From contig CAKVHV010000002.1 of the NCBI GenBank assembly GCA_934754475.1, positions 124,001 to 188,000 of the forward strand: DNA of 64,000 bases, read 5' to 3'. Origin of the DNA: an uncultured Clostridia bacterium. Lineage in GTDB: Bacteria; Bacillota; Clostridia; Christensenellales; UBA1242. The translations under genes and the position numbers were made by a program. The notes under the pieces were generated by a model. That model did not search any database and was not told the origin of the DNA. It saw only the letters and a program-made list of their open reading frames with translations. Below, in pieces: positions 1 through 12,000 of the stretch (position 1 is its first letter; each line of letters opens with the position of its first letter).

Positions 1-2506
1 TGAGAACATCGTCACCAAGATTTGGAATATCTCTTGTAAATTCTTCGTCGCCAAGTTTAGTAGTTCTACATTTAACTTCTTCTTCTTTAAGAGTAATAGA
101 AGTATAAACGTCTTCTTTGACAAGTCTTTCGCTAAGCAAAATAGCGTCTTCGTAGTTGTAACCTTCCCAGTTCATGAAGGCAATAAGCATATTCTTACCA
201 AGTGCAAGTTCACCACCATTAGCACTATATCCGTCAATCAAAGTGTCACCTTTCTTAACTTTTTGACCCTTTTTGACAATAGGTTTTTGGTTAATACAAC
301 TTTCTTGGTTTGTTTTTGTAAATTTTGTTAATTCGTATTTTTCTTCAGTTCCGTCATCAAGAGTAACGATTACTTGATTTGAATCAACATATGTTACAGT
401 ACCGCTATTCTTAGCAACTGTAATTGCACAGTTATCAAGAGCGATTTTGTGTTCCATACCGGTTGCAACAATTGGAGCTTCGGTAGTAATTAGTGGAACT
501 GATTGACGTTGCATGTTCGCACCCATCAATGCTCTGGCAGTATCATCGTTTTGAAGGAACGGAATAAGTGAAGTTGGAACGGATATAAGTTGTCTTGGAG
601 ATACGTCCATATAATCAACCATTTCCTTGTCAACTTCCAAAATTGTATCTTTGTATCTACAAATAATTCTCTTGTTTACAAAAGAACCATCAACATTCAA
701 AGGTTCAGTTGCTTGAGCGATGTAACAATTTTCATCTTCGTCAGCCATTAGATAAACGACTTCGTTTGTTACAATCCCCTTTTCTTTGTTAACAACTCTA
801 TAAGCAGTTTCAATAAAACCATATTCATTAACTCTTGCAAAACTAGCAAGTGAGTTAATAAGACCGATGTTGCCACCTTCTGGTGTTTCAATAACACAAA
901 GTCTTCCGTAGTGACTATGGTGAATATCTCTGACTTCGTCTGTTGCTCTGTCTTTCTTAATACCACCAGGACCAACAGCAGAAAGTCTACGTTTTTGAGC
1001 AAGTGAACTAAGTGGGTTCATTTCGTCCATAAGTTGGCTCAATTGGTGAGATGCTAGGAAATCTTTGAATGCACGATTAATAGGTCTAGCATTAACTACT
1101 TGAGATGGGCTAATATCATTTAAATCATGGGATTGCAAAGTCTCTTTGACAGCATTAGAAAGTTTGTTCATACCACTTCTGAATGCGTCTTGTAATAGTT
1201 CGCCTGCACCCTTGATTCTACGATTGCATAGGTGGTCAATATTATCAACTTCACCAATTCCAACGTTCAAGTCTAGGAAGTAACTTACGGTTGCCAAAAT
1301 ATCATCAATAGTTAGAGTGCTTCCAACTAGATTTTCAGCATTGGCTCTAATAGCTTCAATTCTTTCTTCCTTAGTCTTGTATTCTTTCAAAATATCAGCA
1401 AGTACTGGATAATAAACCATTTGGTTGATACCCAATTCTTTTTCGTTACATTTAATAACTTCGCTAAGTCTTACTCTATTGTTGCCATACATTTTGTGTT
1501 TTTTGCCATCAACAAGCACCCAAACACTATTAATTCCCAAGTTTTGGATTTCGTATGCTTTTTCTCTTGTAATAACTTCGCCAGCTGGAACAATTACAGT
1601 CTTTTTGTCTTTGATGTCTTCACCAGCAGTCAAACCAATCAAACGATTGTATAGAGCAAGTTTTTTGTCAACTTTGAATCTACCAACATCGCCAATATTA
1701 TAAAATTGTGTACTGAAAAATTGCGAGAAGATAAATTGTTTTGTAGCTTCGGCACTAGGAATTTCACTAGGTCTAGTTTTTCTTGAAAGTTCAATAAGAG
1801 CATCGTGTTGAGTTTCATAAGCATCTTTGTCAAGAGTTGCTTTCATTATCTCATTATCACCAAAAGTATCAAGAATATTTTCTCTAGTTAGTCCAAAACA
1901 CTTAAGGAAGATACCAAGAGAGATTTTGCCACCCTTATCAAGACAAACTTTTAGTTGGTTAGGTTCTTTTTCTTTTTGTTCGATTTCCAACCAACTACCA
2001 CGTTTTGGATTAAGAGTACTAGCAAAGATTTCTCTACCAGTTTTGTCTAACTTTTTGGAAAAGTATACACTTGGGCTTCTAACGATTTGAGAAACAATTA
2101 CTCTTTCAATTCCGTTGAATATAAAAGTACCTGCTTCGGTCATATAAGGAATATCACCCAAATAAACTTCTTGCTCAATAGCTTCGCCAGTTTCTTTGAT
2201 AACGAGTCTAACCTTAACTCTCAAAGGAACACTATAATGCCCGCCCTTTCTTTTGGTCTCAGCCTTAGATAGCTTTGGATGGTCATCTATGACATAGTCC
2301 AAAAAATAGACTTCTGCTTTCCCTGCATAGTCTGTGATAGGTGAAAATTCTTTCAAGGCTTCGCCTATTCCTTCTTTGATAAACTTTTGATAGGAATCTT
2401 TTTGGATTTCTAACAAGTAAGGCATATCTGCTTCTTTAGTTCTGCCAAAAGTATAACGGATATTATTGCCATACTTAATCTTTTTGATATTATCAGTATT
2501 TAACAT
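1..2506 (-). CDS. rpoB: RNA polymerase beta subunit, N-terminal part (partial)
   Basis: Reading frame open from an ATG at 2506 to the left edge, 835 codons of a family of about 1200-1350 residues, so the C-terminal third is missing. The translation begins MLNTDNIKKIKYGNN and shows classic RpoB blocks: the rifampicin region QLSQLMDEMNPL followed by QKRRLSAVGPGG, then EVRDIHHSHYGR and IETPEGGNIGLINS, and MNWEGYNYEDAILLSERL near the edge. It forms the catalytic core of RNA polymerase with RpoC. A GAGGAG Shine-Dalgarno lies about 10 bases before the ATG. By my alignment, E. coli His526 is Gln here (codon 504, 995-997) and the cluster II motif has Gly for Pro567. It is preceded by a giant lipoprotein gene, not rplL, and has its own promoter-like site. 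rpoC would be expected beyond the left edge. Confidence 0.98.
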   Translation of the reverse strand, partial: MLNTDNIKKIKYGNNIRYTFGRTKEADMPYLLEIQKDSYQKFIKEGIGEALKEFSPITDYAGKAEVYFLDYVIDDHPKLSKAETKRKGGHYSVPLRVKVRLVIKETGEAIEQEVYLGDIPYMTEAGTFIFNGIERVIVSQIVRSPSVYFSKKLDKTGREIFASTLNPKRGSWLEIEQKEKEPNQLKVCLDKGGKISLGIFLKCFGLTRENILDTFGDNEIMKATLDKDAYETQHDALIELSRKTRPSEIPSAEATKQFIFSQFFSTQFYNIGDVGRFKVDKKLALYNRLIGLTAGEDIKDKKTVIVPAGEVITREKAYEIQNLGINSVWVLVDGKKHKMYGNNRVRLSEVIKCNEKELGINQMVYYPVLADILKEYKTKEERIEAIRANAENLVGSTLTIDDILATVSYFLDLNVGIGEVDNIDHLCNRRIKGAGELLQDAFRSGMNKLSNAVKETLQSHDLNDISPSQVVNARPINRAFKDFLASHQLSQLMDEMNPLSSLAQKRRLSAVGPGGIKKDRATDEVRDIHHSHYGRLCVIETPEGGNIGLINSLASFARVNEYGFIETAYRVVNKEKGIVTNEVVYLMADEDENCYIAQATEPLNVDGSFVNKRIICRYKDTILEVDKEMVDYMDVSPRQLISVPTSLIPFLQNDDTARALMGANMQRQSVPLITTEAPIVATGMEHKIALDNCAITVAKNSGTVTYVDSNQVIVTLDDGTEEKYELTKFTKTNQESCINQKPIVKKGQKVKKGDTLIDGYSANGGELALGKNMLIAFMNWEGYNYEDAILLSERLVKEDVYTSITLKEEEVKCRTTKLGDEEFTRDIPNLGDDVL

Positions 2507-3040
2507 TAAGATTATTCTCCTCGAAACAATTTTTAAAAATTTTATTAAGTTGTAAAATAATGCAAAAATCGTTTGCCAAAAATATAATTTTTGGATATAT
2601 TAATGACATAAGATGTTTAACATTTTGGATTGTTTACACACTTATAAACAATACTTTGCATCTAAAATTTTAGCATAATAATCTACTACTGTCAATTCTT
2701 TTTTGAAACTTTTTGAAAGAATTATTGTTTTTTGTTTGACATTTTGTAAAATAAGTAGTATTAAACAAAGATAATTATTATATATAATATACAAATTAAA
2801 AGATTACAAACCGCACTAACAAAGAGTGTTTTTTTGTTTTTTTTAGGAAATTTAATTTTTTCTTTTTCAGAAACCCAAAATTACACTATCAAAATAAAAC
2901 CACAATTTTGCTATTATAATTTTAAAATACAAAGTAATTATAATTTAAAAAACAACATATTTTTAGACAAAACTTTTAAGATTTGAAACAAAAAATAAAA
3001 AAGGCATGCCATAGAGTTTCCCCTATTGCATGTCTTTTTT
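2507..3040. other. Intergenic region between rpoB and giant lipoprotein 1
   Basis: A 534-base AT-rich gap. It holds the rpoB ribosome binding site, a leader of about 150 bases with one short hairpin, the rpoB promoter, and at its right end the terminator of the upstream giant gene. No coding frame, tRNA or ribosomal protein gene is visible in it. A plus-strand TTGACA-like site near 2737 faces the 3' end of the giant gene and has no gene to drive. Confidence 0.7.
2667..2695 (-). promoter_or_regulatory. Sigma-A-type promoter for rpoB
   Basis: On the minus strand a perfect TTGACA (2690-2695) is followed after 17 bases by TAAAAT (2667-2672). It would start transcription near 2660, giving a leader of about 150 bases before the rpoB ATG. 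An 8-bp hairpin (ATTGTTTA 2629-2636 with TAAACAAT 2645-2652) lies near the predicted 5' end of that leader. The promoter assignment is by consensus only. Confidence 0.6.
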
Positions 3041-3042
3041 TT
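2990..3042 (-). terminator. Terminator of giant lipoprotein 1
   Basis: Stem 3003-3014 with 3023-3034 (GGCATGCCATAG against CTATTGCATGTC, one mismatch and one wobble) around an 8-base loop. Reading minus, it is followed by a T-rich run (plus-strand A-rich 2990-3002). A plus-strand T run (3035-3042) makes it potentially bidirectional. It sits directly after the stop codon of the giant gene. Confidence 0.75.
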
Positions 3043-6000
3043 AGTTTTCGTCAGGTGTTTTCAAAGAATATGCCTTGAAAATCAAACCACTATCTGTTAT
3101 AAGTTTCCAAGTTCCATCGGCATTAAATCCAATTTGTGAAACTTCAACAACATAGTATTGAATTTTGCTTGTTTTTTCTGTCAAGCTTGCCATATCATTT
3201 GCTTTGTTGACAGGGTCAGCATTATAACTAGCTTCTACTTCATCTTTGTTCTTATTTTCTGGTTTCTGTTCTGGGTCAATTTTAGGAGTATTTTCATCAA
3301 GTGGCTTGCGATAATCTCTTCCACTTGTTGGAGTTTCACTAATACTAATTCCCACTGGAAGCCCTGACACTCCCCCCAAAACTTTATCTTTGTCAACAAT
3401 AAGTGTCACATTAATATCCTGTAGAATATTATCTTCAGTACTCTTAATTGTTCTACTTCTGTAGACACCTTTAAATAATACTTTGTCATGTTTATCAAAT
3501 AGTCCTACATTTAGTCCAAAGTTAGTAGTATCCAAGGTTGCCCCACTATATGTGCCTAGTTTTTCTGCAATATTCATTCTTGTAAGAGCATAATAACCTT
3601 CATAAGTATTTTCACCAGTTTTGATATAATAACTACTATAATTATATACTTTTTCGGTTAGAAGTTCGCCATTTTCATCCGATTCCCAAACATTAAATGG
3701 CTTGTAACTATTCAAAACAAATCCGACATAATTTAGAACTACATTACCTGCCAAAGGTGGAGTATACTCACCATCTTCGACAAATCCAATTACACCGCCA
3801 AGATTTTTAGATGCAGTTATTGTAGTTAAACCATCGTCATTTCCAATCTTAATTCTTCCATAGTCATAGCCCCAAATATTTTTAATATAACCAATTACAC
3901 CACCAGCAGTTTCGGTGTGTTCATCACCAATTTTGCCTTCTACAGATGTTTTGATTTCTTTGGATTCAATTGCATCGCCTATAGTTAAATTCAAGTATTG
4001 GATATCTCCTGCGACTTTACCTATAATTCCGCCCGCAGTAGTACCAACAATATCACACAATACTTTGACATTATAAATGAATGATTGCTCTTCCATTGCA
4101 CCATTGTAATATCCGTCCATTAGACCGATTACACCGCCAGCAACTGTACCTTGTACAACTGCTGGATTTATGTCAATAACTTTGTATTCAGCTTTGCCAT
4201 CTAGTTTATCACCAATTACAAGTTTTGTATAACCTATTTCGTACTTACCAACAAGTCCGCCAGCATTATAGCCCCATACAGTTCCAGCAACATTAGCTGA
4301 CTTTGTAGCATAAACAAAGAATGTATTTGTTTCATCTAATATAGCACCTTGCCAGCCACCTTTTTCGCTAACTTGTCCAAAATATCCACCAGCACCAGTA
4401 TTTGAGTTACCAGTACTACTAACAAAGGCGCCGTTAGAACCATTGTTAATTTCTGTCATGCTATTAACTAAATATCCAATATAACCACCCGCATTTACTC
4501 CACTATTAATATCTGGATGATTATTATGGGTATCTTTAATTGTCAACCTTTGAACATTAGCAAATCCAGCAAATCCGCCAGCTCCATTTAGATAATTATT
4601 TGTATCGTTGTCTTTGTTTACATCTGTTTTTAGTGCTGTCTTCAACTTAATACTTCCAGTAGAACCACTTTCAAGTATATAAAGTTCGGTATCTGCTGTT
4701 GCATCATATGGTTGTCCGTAGTCTTCATCTTCAGTTTTGTCTCCATCGTCTTTTTTGTCTTCGATGTAGCCAATAAATCCACCAACGGATACATTTTTAG
4801 TTGGGTCTTCACAACCTGAAATTACCATAGAATAAATAGAATTAGTACATTTTAGAATTTCTACAAATCTAAAGTTATTGAAGTATTTTGCATAAGTTTT
4901 GCCATCTTTGCCTTGGTCTTGATAGTTCTGATTAGAGATAACATTCCTAAACTTTTCGTCTGTAGTATCTTTACTATACTTAGAAACATGTGCAATTAGT
5001 CCGCCTGCATGCGAACCAGTTTGTGTTTTGCCGTCCTTATTATCTGACTTAACTTTTCTACCATCAACAATGCCTTCATTTGCACAATCATCAAACATCA
5101 AACTAGCAACCAATTTAACTTCGCTAATGATTCCACTAGCGCCCGAATTGTTTGGCACAAATCCGTGTTCGCCAGATTGATATTCACCAGCACCAACATA
5201 AGCTTTGTTTTTGATTTTTGTTAGAATTAAAGTTGTTGTCTTGATTGGAAGCAAACTATCCTTAAGTTCACCCACTTCGTCAGATTCACTAACAAGTTTG
5301 GCAATAATTCCACTTGTTGCAATTACACCTTTGACATTAACAGAACCGCTATACAAATAACCTTTGGCATATGGCGCTACAAGAACTTTTCCATATCTTT
5401 CAAAGCGTCTATAAGGGTCATTTTTATCAGTCTTCAAGTCTTCTAATTTTTCATTGTAAGCAGTATTACCATGATTTGTAAAATAACCATCTTCGGCAAT
5501 ATGTCCATATAGAGAATGTGCAGATTTGATATATCCAAACAAACCGCCTGCATAGTCTGCGTATATATCTGATTTTGTCTTAATTATTACACCATCTTCG
5601 TCTTGTTTCTGCTCATCCTTCTTTAAAGCATTTTGGTCATATCTTTCGTCTGTCAAATTATATGTATCAATCCTATATCCGGATTGTGTAGAAGTTGTAA
5701 GTTTTGGAGCATAATCACCTTTTTGAGTGGACTCAGTAACTGCACCATAACCACCCGCAAAAGTAAATTTGTCGTCTTCATATTTAACCGTTTGCAAACT
5801 ACCTTGTTGCATACAACTATCTATAAGTATTTCGACATCTTGTGCATATCCGTACAAGCCACCAACATATCTACTAGATTGCATAGCATAATGTTTTCTG
5901 TTAACAGTGATTGAATAAGCTTCGCCAGGAGCTCCTACTCCGCCAATTTGCTTAGAAGCACTTAGAGTGCTAACAAACGAAACTTGACCAAGTCTATTTC

Positions 6001-9000
6001 TGTAACCAAACCCAGTGGTTTCAATTGAACTAGCATTGTCTTTGTTATACTTGACTGCATTGGAATCCCCTTCGATTAGAAGTTGTGACCTATAATAAGT
6101 TGGGAATGTTACAAGTTCTTTTTCGCCACTTTGAGTAGTAATCTGTTGGTTATCTACATTTGCAAGGTGGCTTATGATTCCGCCAACACTTGCACTATTG
6201 CTATAAATATCTCCGACATTTATACAAGAATCAAATTCAAGTCCATACAAGCCCGCATACGTTCCAAGCATACCAGATGCTACCGAAACTTTTGTAGTAA
6301 TTTTTCCATCAATTTCTTCGTGAGCAACATCGCTTGCGTTGAAGCAATTAATCATGATTAATTTAATCATGGTTTTTAGGGTCTTATTCTTACCAGATTG
6401 AGTTGGAGTATATGTATTTAAGTAATCGTAATCCCTAGCAGAATATTTATTACTTGAAGCAGAATTAACATCTATTGCCTTAGCAAAACCAACAATTCCG
6501 CCTACATAATCCGCTTTGACAGTAACTGACGAGCCTTTTTCAATATAACCTGTAGTTGCAAAGTGTCCTGAGTACATATTATCAAGAGTATATGTTGCCC
6601 AGTTGTTGTCAGTTGTTTCTACATATTTTTCGCCACTTTCATCTAGCATCATAACTTTGGCATTTTCTTCGCTAGTATTTCCATTTGAACCGATTGTCAA
6701 ATATCCAATTACACCACCGGCATATGAATATGTTTGTTTTGATACAAAGTCACCATCTTGAATTTGGGCTTCAACATTTCCAGTATTCAAGATAAGTTTA
6801 GGTCTTGCCAAACTAGTGCTACTAGAATTAATCTTGACATTTTGACCAACATAGCCAAATATTCCGCCAGCAACTTCCTTAGCAAGAACACTATTTGCAT
6901 TTCTTAGACCATAGTGTCCAACCGAATCGGCTACCAAAATAGTATAAGTATTGCCTTCGGAGAAGTCGTACTTTTTGTATTCGGTGCTTGTATTGTCGTT
7001 ATTTTCGTCTGTATTTGTAAGAGTATAACCATCAATATATCCCAAAATACCACCAGCATAAGTTGGAGCATTCTTAAAGTCTTGTTCTTCACCATTTGCA
7101 TTTTTTGCATTATCATAGAGAATAAAACCTTTGTTCCAAAGTGCTTTGTACATAAATTCATATGGAATATTGCCCATATAAACAGTCTTGTATGTACCGT
7201 CTTCATTTTTGACTGAAATCGAATTTTCACGAACACTGCCAGATTTATCTACTGTATAAGCTGGTTTACTTAGTCCGACTATACCACCTGCAACTCTCAA
7301 AGGAACAGAATCATCTACATAACCTAGGCTTGCGTAATTGATTATAGTAACCAAACTATGACTAACCGCATTTTTCTTGTCTACTTTAACCTTGGTGTTT
7401 GGTGAGTATGACACTGGTGTTGTCATTGCCATAAGTGTTCCAAAATACGAGTCGTGCTTGTATTCTTCGACAAATTTCGCATTCTTTTTGTGCATTACAT
7501 TATCTAGTTTGATAGTTGAATAGTTATCATCCAAACCAGATGTAGGAAGCAAACCAGTTACTTCTGTTTCAGTTATTTCAATATAACCCTTAAGGTCGTC
7601 ATCTGAAAATTCATCGTCTGTGACATCAATATCAACACTTCCAGCATTTTGACTTAAAGTCATAATCTTGATGGCATAAATATCTACTTTGCCTTCAACA
7701 TAACCAATAAGTCCATATAAATTGTAAATATTTTCAGCCGAAGACCCAGCGATAAACACATCAGTTCCTAGATAAAGTGTCTTTGCACCTTCCTTGCCTT
7801 GAATTTTCAAGTCATTGATTGGGAAGTATTTTGTTCCAAGTGGCGCTAGATATTTTTTGTAAATTGAAACATATTCATCGTTTCCAATGCCATAACCACT
7901 TTCGGCTCTTTGAGTTGATGGATACATTCCATTATGATTTGTTTGAACATTGTATATATCGCCATCAATTCGAATGTCTACATTAATTGGAGTAAGCGAT
8001 GGGTCATAACGTTTGTTAACTGCTGTGTACATATACAAGTATTCTTTGTCTTTTACTTGGTCATAAAAGTTTTTGGATATATCTTGTGTAGCTACCAGTT
8101 CAGTAACCCAACAATCTTTATTTTTGTTAATTGCTCTATCGTCTTCTGCCATGATATAAGTTTCTACACTATCTGGATTGGCAGTTCTATCTCTCATTGA
8201 CTTAATGCTTCGTTGATACATATCAAAACTAAATGCAATTTGGAATAAATCAGCACTATCATCTATTACATTTACACTCCAAAGCCCGGCTTCAACAAAT
8301 ATTTGTTTTGCTTTGTTGTAATTTTCAAATCCGCCGTTAATAATCTTAACTACTTCACTTTCGTCTTTTGTTGAATAAACATTAGTTACATCACTAGATG
8401 ATGATGGAGCATTCTCTAAGTTCTTAGCATAAGCCAAAGTAACTGTTGCACCACTTAAACTCTCGTACAACTTATAGTTTTCGCTAAACCAGTTAGAACT
8501 TAGTCCGATGCCATTCAAAGAATAAACTATACCTACAATGTTTCCTTTGCTTAGTATTTCTTCGTAACCAATAGTTTTTGATGTTGCAATTAGAGTTGAT
8601 GCTTCGCAAATTGTTCCTTGCATGTATCCAGCAACACCACCAAAGTAAGTGTTTTCACATTCAACCAAGCCAATTACAACGTCGACATTCTCTATAGTGT
8701 TTAGACTTCCGCCTTCGGCAACTACCAATGCACCTACTACACCGCCATTGCCTGTACCACTAAGAGTTTTTAGATTATAATTTTTCACTTTTTCATAAGT
8801 GACAAACTCGTCAATTCCAACCAAACAGTTTTTGATTGAACTATTAGAACCGCCACCCATAATTCCGCCGACATATAAAGCACCAGTAATATTAGCCTTT
8901 TTGCCATTAATTATATCTCGTGCTGAAGTTGTTCCTATCATGGCTTCTTCAATTTGAACACCATTTGCAAATCCAACAAGACCGCCGATGTATGAATTAG

Positions 9001-12000
9001 AATGTACTGTGTCTGACTCATAAGAGCCGACATTCAAGTATAGTGCTTTGACGTTAGTTATACTAGTTCCATAAGCCGAACCGAATAGTCCGCCTACATA
9101 GTCACTACCAGTAACTAAAGTATAGTTTGGATTTTCTGAAATGATAATATTTCTAACATTAACACCACTTGCTTCCATTGAATGACCTACTTGACCCGCA
9201 AGTCCACCAATGAATTGAGATTTGATGTTAGCATCAGCCATTTCGCCACAAATACTTACACCATCCAGAGTAATGTTTTGCATAATCACACGAGAAGCAA
9301 TACTTACTAGTCCACCTGCAAAATTTGTTTTGGATACAATACTAATACCGCTTAGTTTGTAACTTTCCAAGACAAGTTGATTTTCTGAATTGTTCTTTGC
9401 GATATATCCATAAGCACCACCAATATGTCCAAAGTATTCGTCAATTATTGTTTCATTTTCGCTTAGGAATCTTACATATGCACTATCTGCACCAATATCT
9501 GTCGTTTCTTTGATTTCAACATTGTTTACTTCGATAAAGTATGTTAAATCTGGACGTTTTTGTACAACACCCATAGCATCTTTAACTTCTTCCTTGGCAT
9601 AAGAATTTAATTCGTAAACATATCCAGCAATACCACCCAAGTAACCAATTCCGCTAATACCTTTGATATTAGAAACTTTGAGCATATTTGGAAATTCTCT
9701 ATCTCCATAATTGAAGTTAAGCATTTTTTGAACCTTACCAACTACACCGCCGACAAAGTTAATGCTATTTTCGAATTGGAACTCAATATTACTAATCTCC
9801 ATTGGAGTATTTCCGGCATCGGTTTCTTTTTGGAAAGTTAGTGTATTTACAAGACCAACAAGTCCACCAACCGCACCACTAGAATACTCGTTTTGAACAT
9901 AGTTAATTAAGTTCTTGCTTACAATTGATATTCCGTTAGTATCCAGTATAACATTTTGTATTGTTACATCATTTCCTTCACCTACGATAGCACCGATGTT
10001 TGCCTTGTAGTTATTGTTAGACAAAATTATTTTGTCTTCGTTTTCTTCCAAGGTGTCGTTACTCAAAACTGCATTTTTGATAACAAGATAACCTTGGCTA
10101 TAACCTATAATACCGCCTAGTCTAGTTGCAGAGTTTGTTATATTGCTAGCACTTAACAAATTATCTGCAATAAACTGAGTATTTCTACCTAAAATTTCAG
10201 CAATAACACCCGCACTATTTCCAGTTGCATTAGAAACAACTCCATAGTTTTTAAGTTCTTTTGCTATAACTTGTGTTTTGATTGTGTCATCATCCAAAGA
10301 TTGATTATTTACATTAACCTTAATTGAACCAATAATACCAGCAACACCGCCATCGTTATTTGCTTCAACAATCAAATTAGTATTGCCATAATTTGTCATT
10401 GAACCCAAGTAATACTTTTTGACTTCAGGTTCAACCGCCATTACAGCGACATCATCTTCGATTTCGTAGCAACCAATTATACCGCCAATATATCCGGTCG
10501 TTCCTTGAACATTAAGTTCACTTGAAACTTGCAAGTCAGCGTCAAAAGTTGTATTTTTTGCATATCCAATAAATGCACCAACATAACTTTCAAGTGAGCG
10601 AACATGAGCGCCTTCCATAGGTGTATCTTTGTCTATTACAAATTTCAAGTTGCCCTTGAACTGTGCATTATTTGTATAACCAAACAAACCTACATAACTT
10701 TTTACTAAGTTTGATTCGGTGTAAACATTATCTTTGTAATATCCATTGGTTGTCAAGTTTTGAATTGTTAGATTTCCAAAATCAAAACTTCCTTGGAAAC
10801 TATTAGTCTCACTAAATCCGATTGGAGTCCATAATTTGTGTTGCAAATCAAACACAACATTTATGCCATCAGACGAATTATCTGCAGTTGGAACTATTTT
10901 GAAGTTTTCGCCCGCAAAAGTTATTCCATAAGTATTTACTTTTTCTGCAATCCAAACTAAGTTTTCGACTTTCTTGATTGCATAATAATCGTCAATTATT
11001 TCAGGTTCTTCACCACCCCAAGTTCTACCAGTAAACAATAGAATTGGATAGTTGTTGTTCTTTTGAGAAATTCTACTCCAAGTAAACATCCAACCATCAT
11101 ACATATCATTATTTGGTTCGCTCAAGTCTTTGTGTGAAATCTGAGTTAGTTGTTTTGTATTAGAGTAATCAATTAATTCATTTTCAAGTCCGTAATTAAA
11201 TTCAAATACTTTGTAGTATTCATTTTTCTCATTTGTTGAATTTGTAAGTTTTAGACTATTTGAAGCTGTGTTAACTGATGAGTAAACTTGACTAAGATTT
11301 ACCCTTGTGTTTTCGTCCATAACATTAACTATTGACGAATATTTGCCTTTGGCTTCGTCTAGTCGAACCAAAACTTGTTCGGCATTATTCATATTTGTAT
11401 CTGAATAATCTTCGTTTCTATAGTTTGTCTCTCCGCCAACTACTTTGCCAACATCACCACGACTATAGTAACTATCTGAGATGTTAAGCGGACTTATGCT
11501 ATTTTGATAAAGTCCAACAAGTCCGCCAACATTCAAGCCTTTGATATATGCTGACGCATAACACTCCGAAATACTCAAGTAACTTTGACTATCACTAAGT
11601 CCAATTAGTCCACCTGCCGAATATAAATCGGAGTCTGCACTAGTATTTTGAACACTTCCTTCGTTAAATGAACGTTTCAAAGTAACACTACTAGAATAAA
11701 CACTACCTATTAGTCCACCTACATAGTATGAACCTTTCAAATTTAGATAGTTTTTGGATAAGTCAATTGCAATACCATTTGAGTTACTAGCATTACCAAT
11801 TAATCCGCCAACCGAATTACCATTATATATGTTAGAGTCTATATCATTATCTATAGTAATATTAGATACTACTAGAGTTGATGATTTTACTTGTCCTACT
11901 AGACCGCCTGCATTTCGGTCAATAGCAGTTGCGCCAAACAAAATCTTAAGGCTGGTTTGTTGGTCTTCGCTATTTGCTTTGACATCAATATTTATGTTTT

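Noticed and set aside
769..1002. Minus-strand 77-residue frame near the left edge
   Set aside because: It is out of frame within rpoB, whose own translation is continuous from 2506 to the edge.
2737..2765. Plus-strand promoter TTGACA-17-TATTAA in the rpoB upstream gap
   Set aside because: It would point into the 3' end of a convergent giant gene with no plus-strand gene downstream; AT-rich sequence gives such matches by chance.
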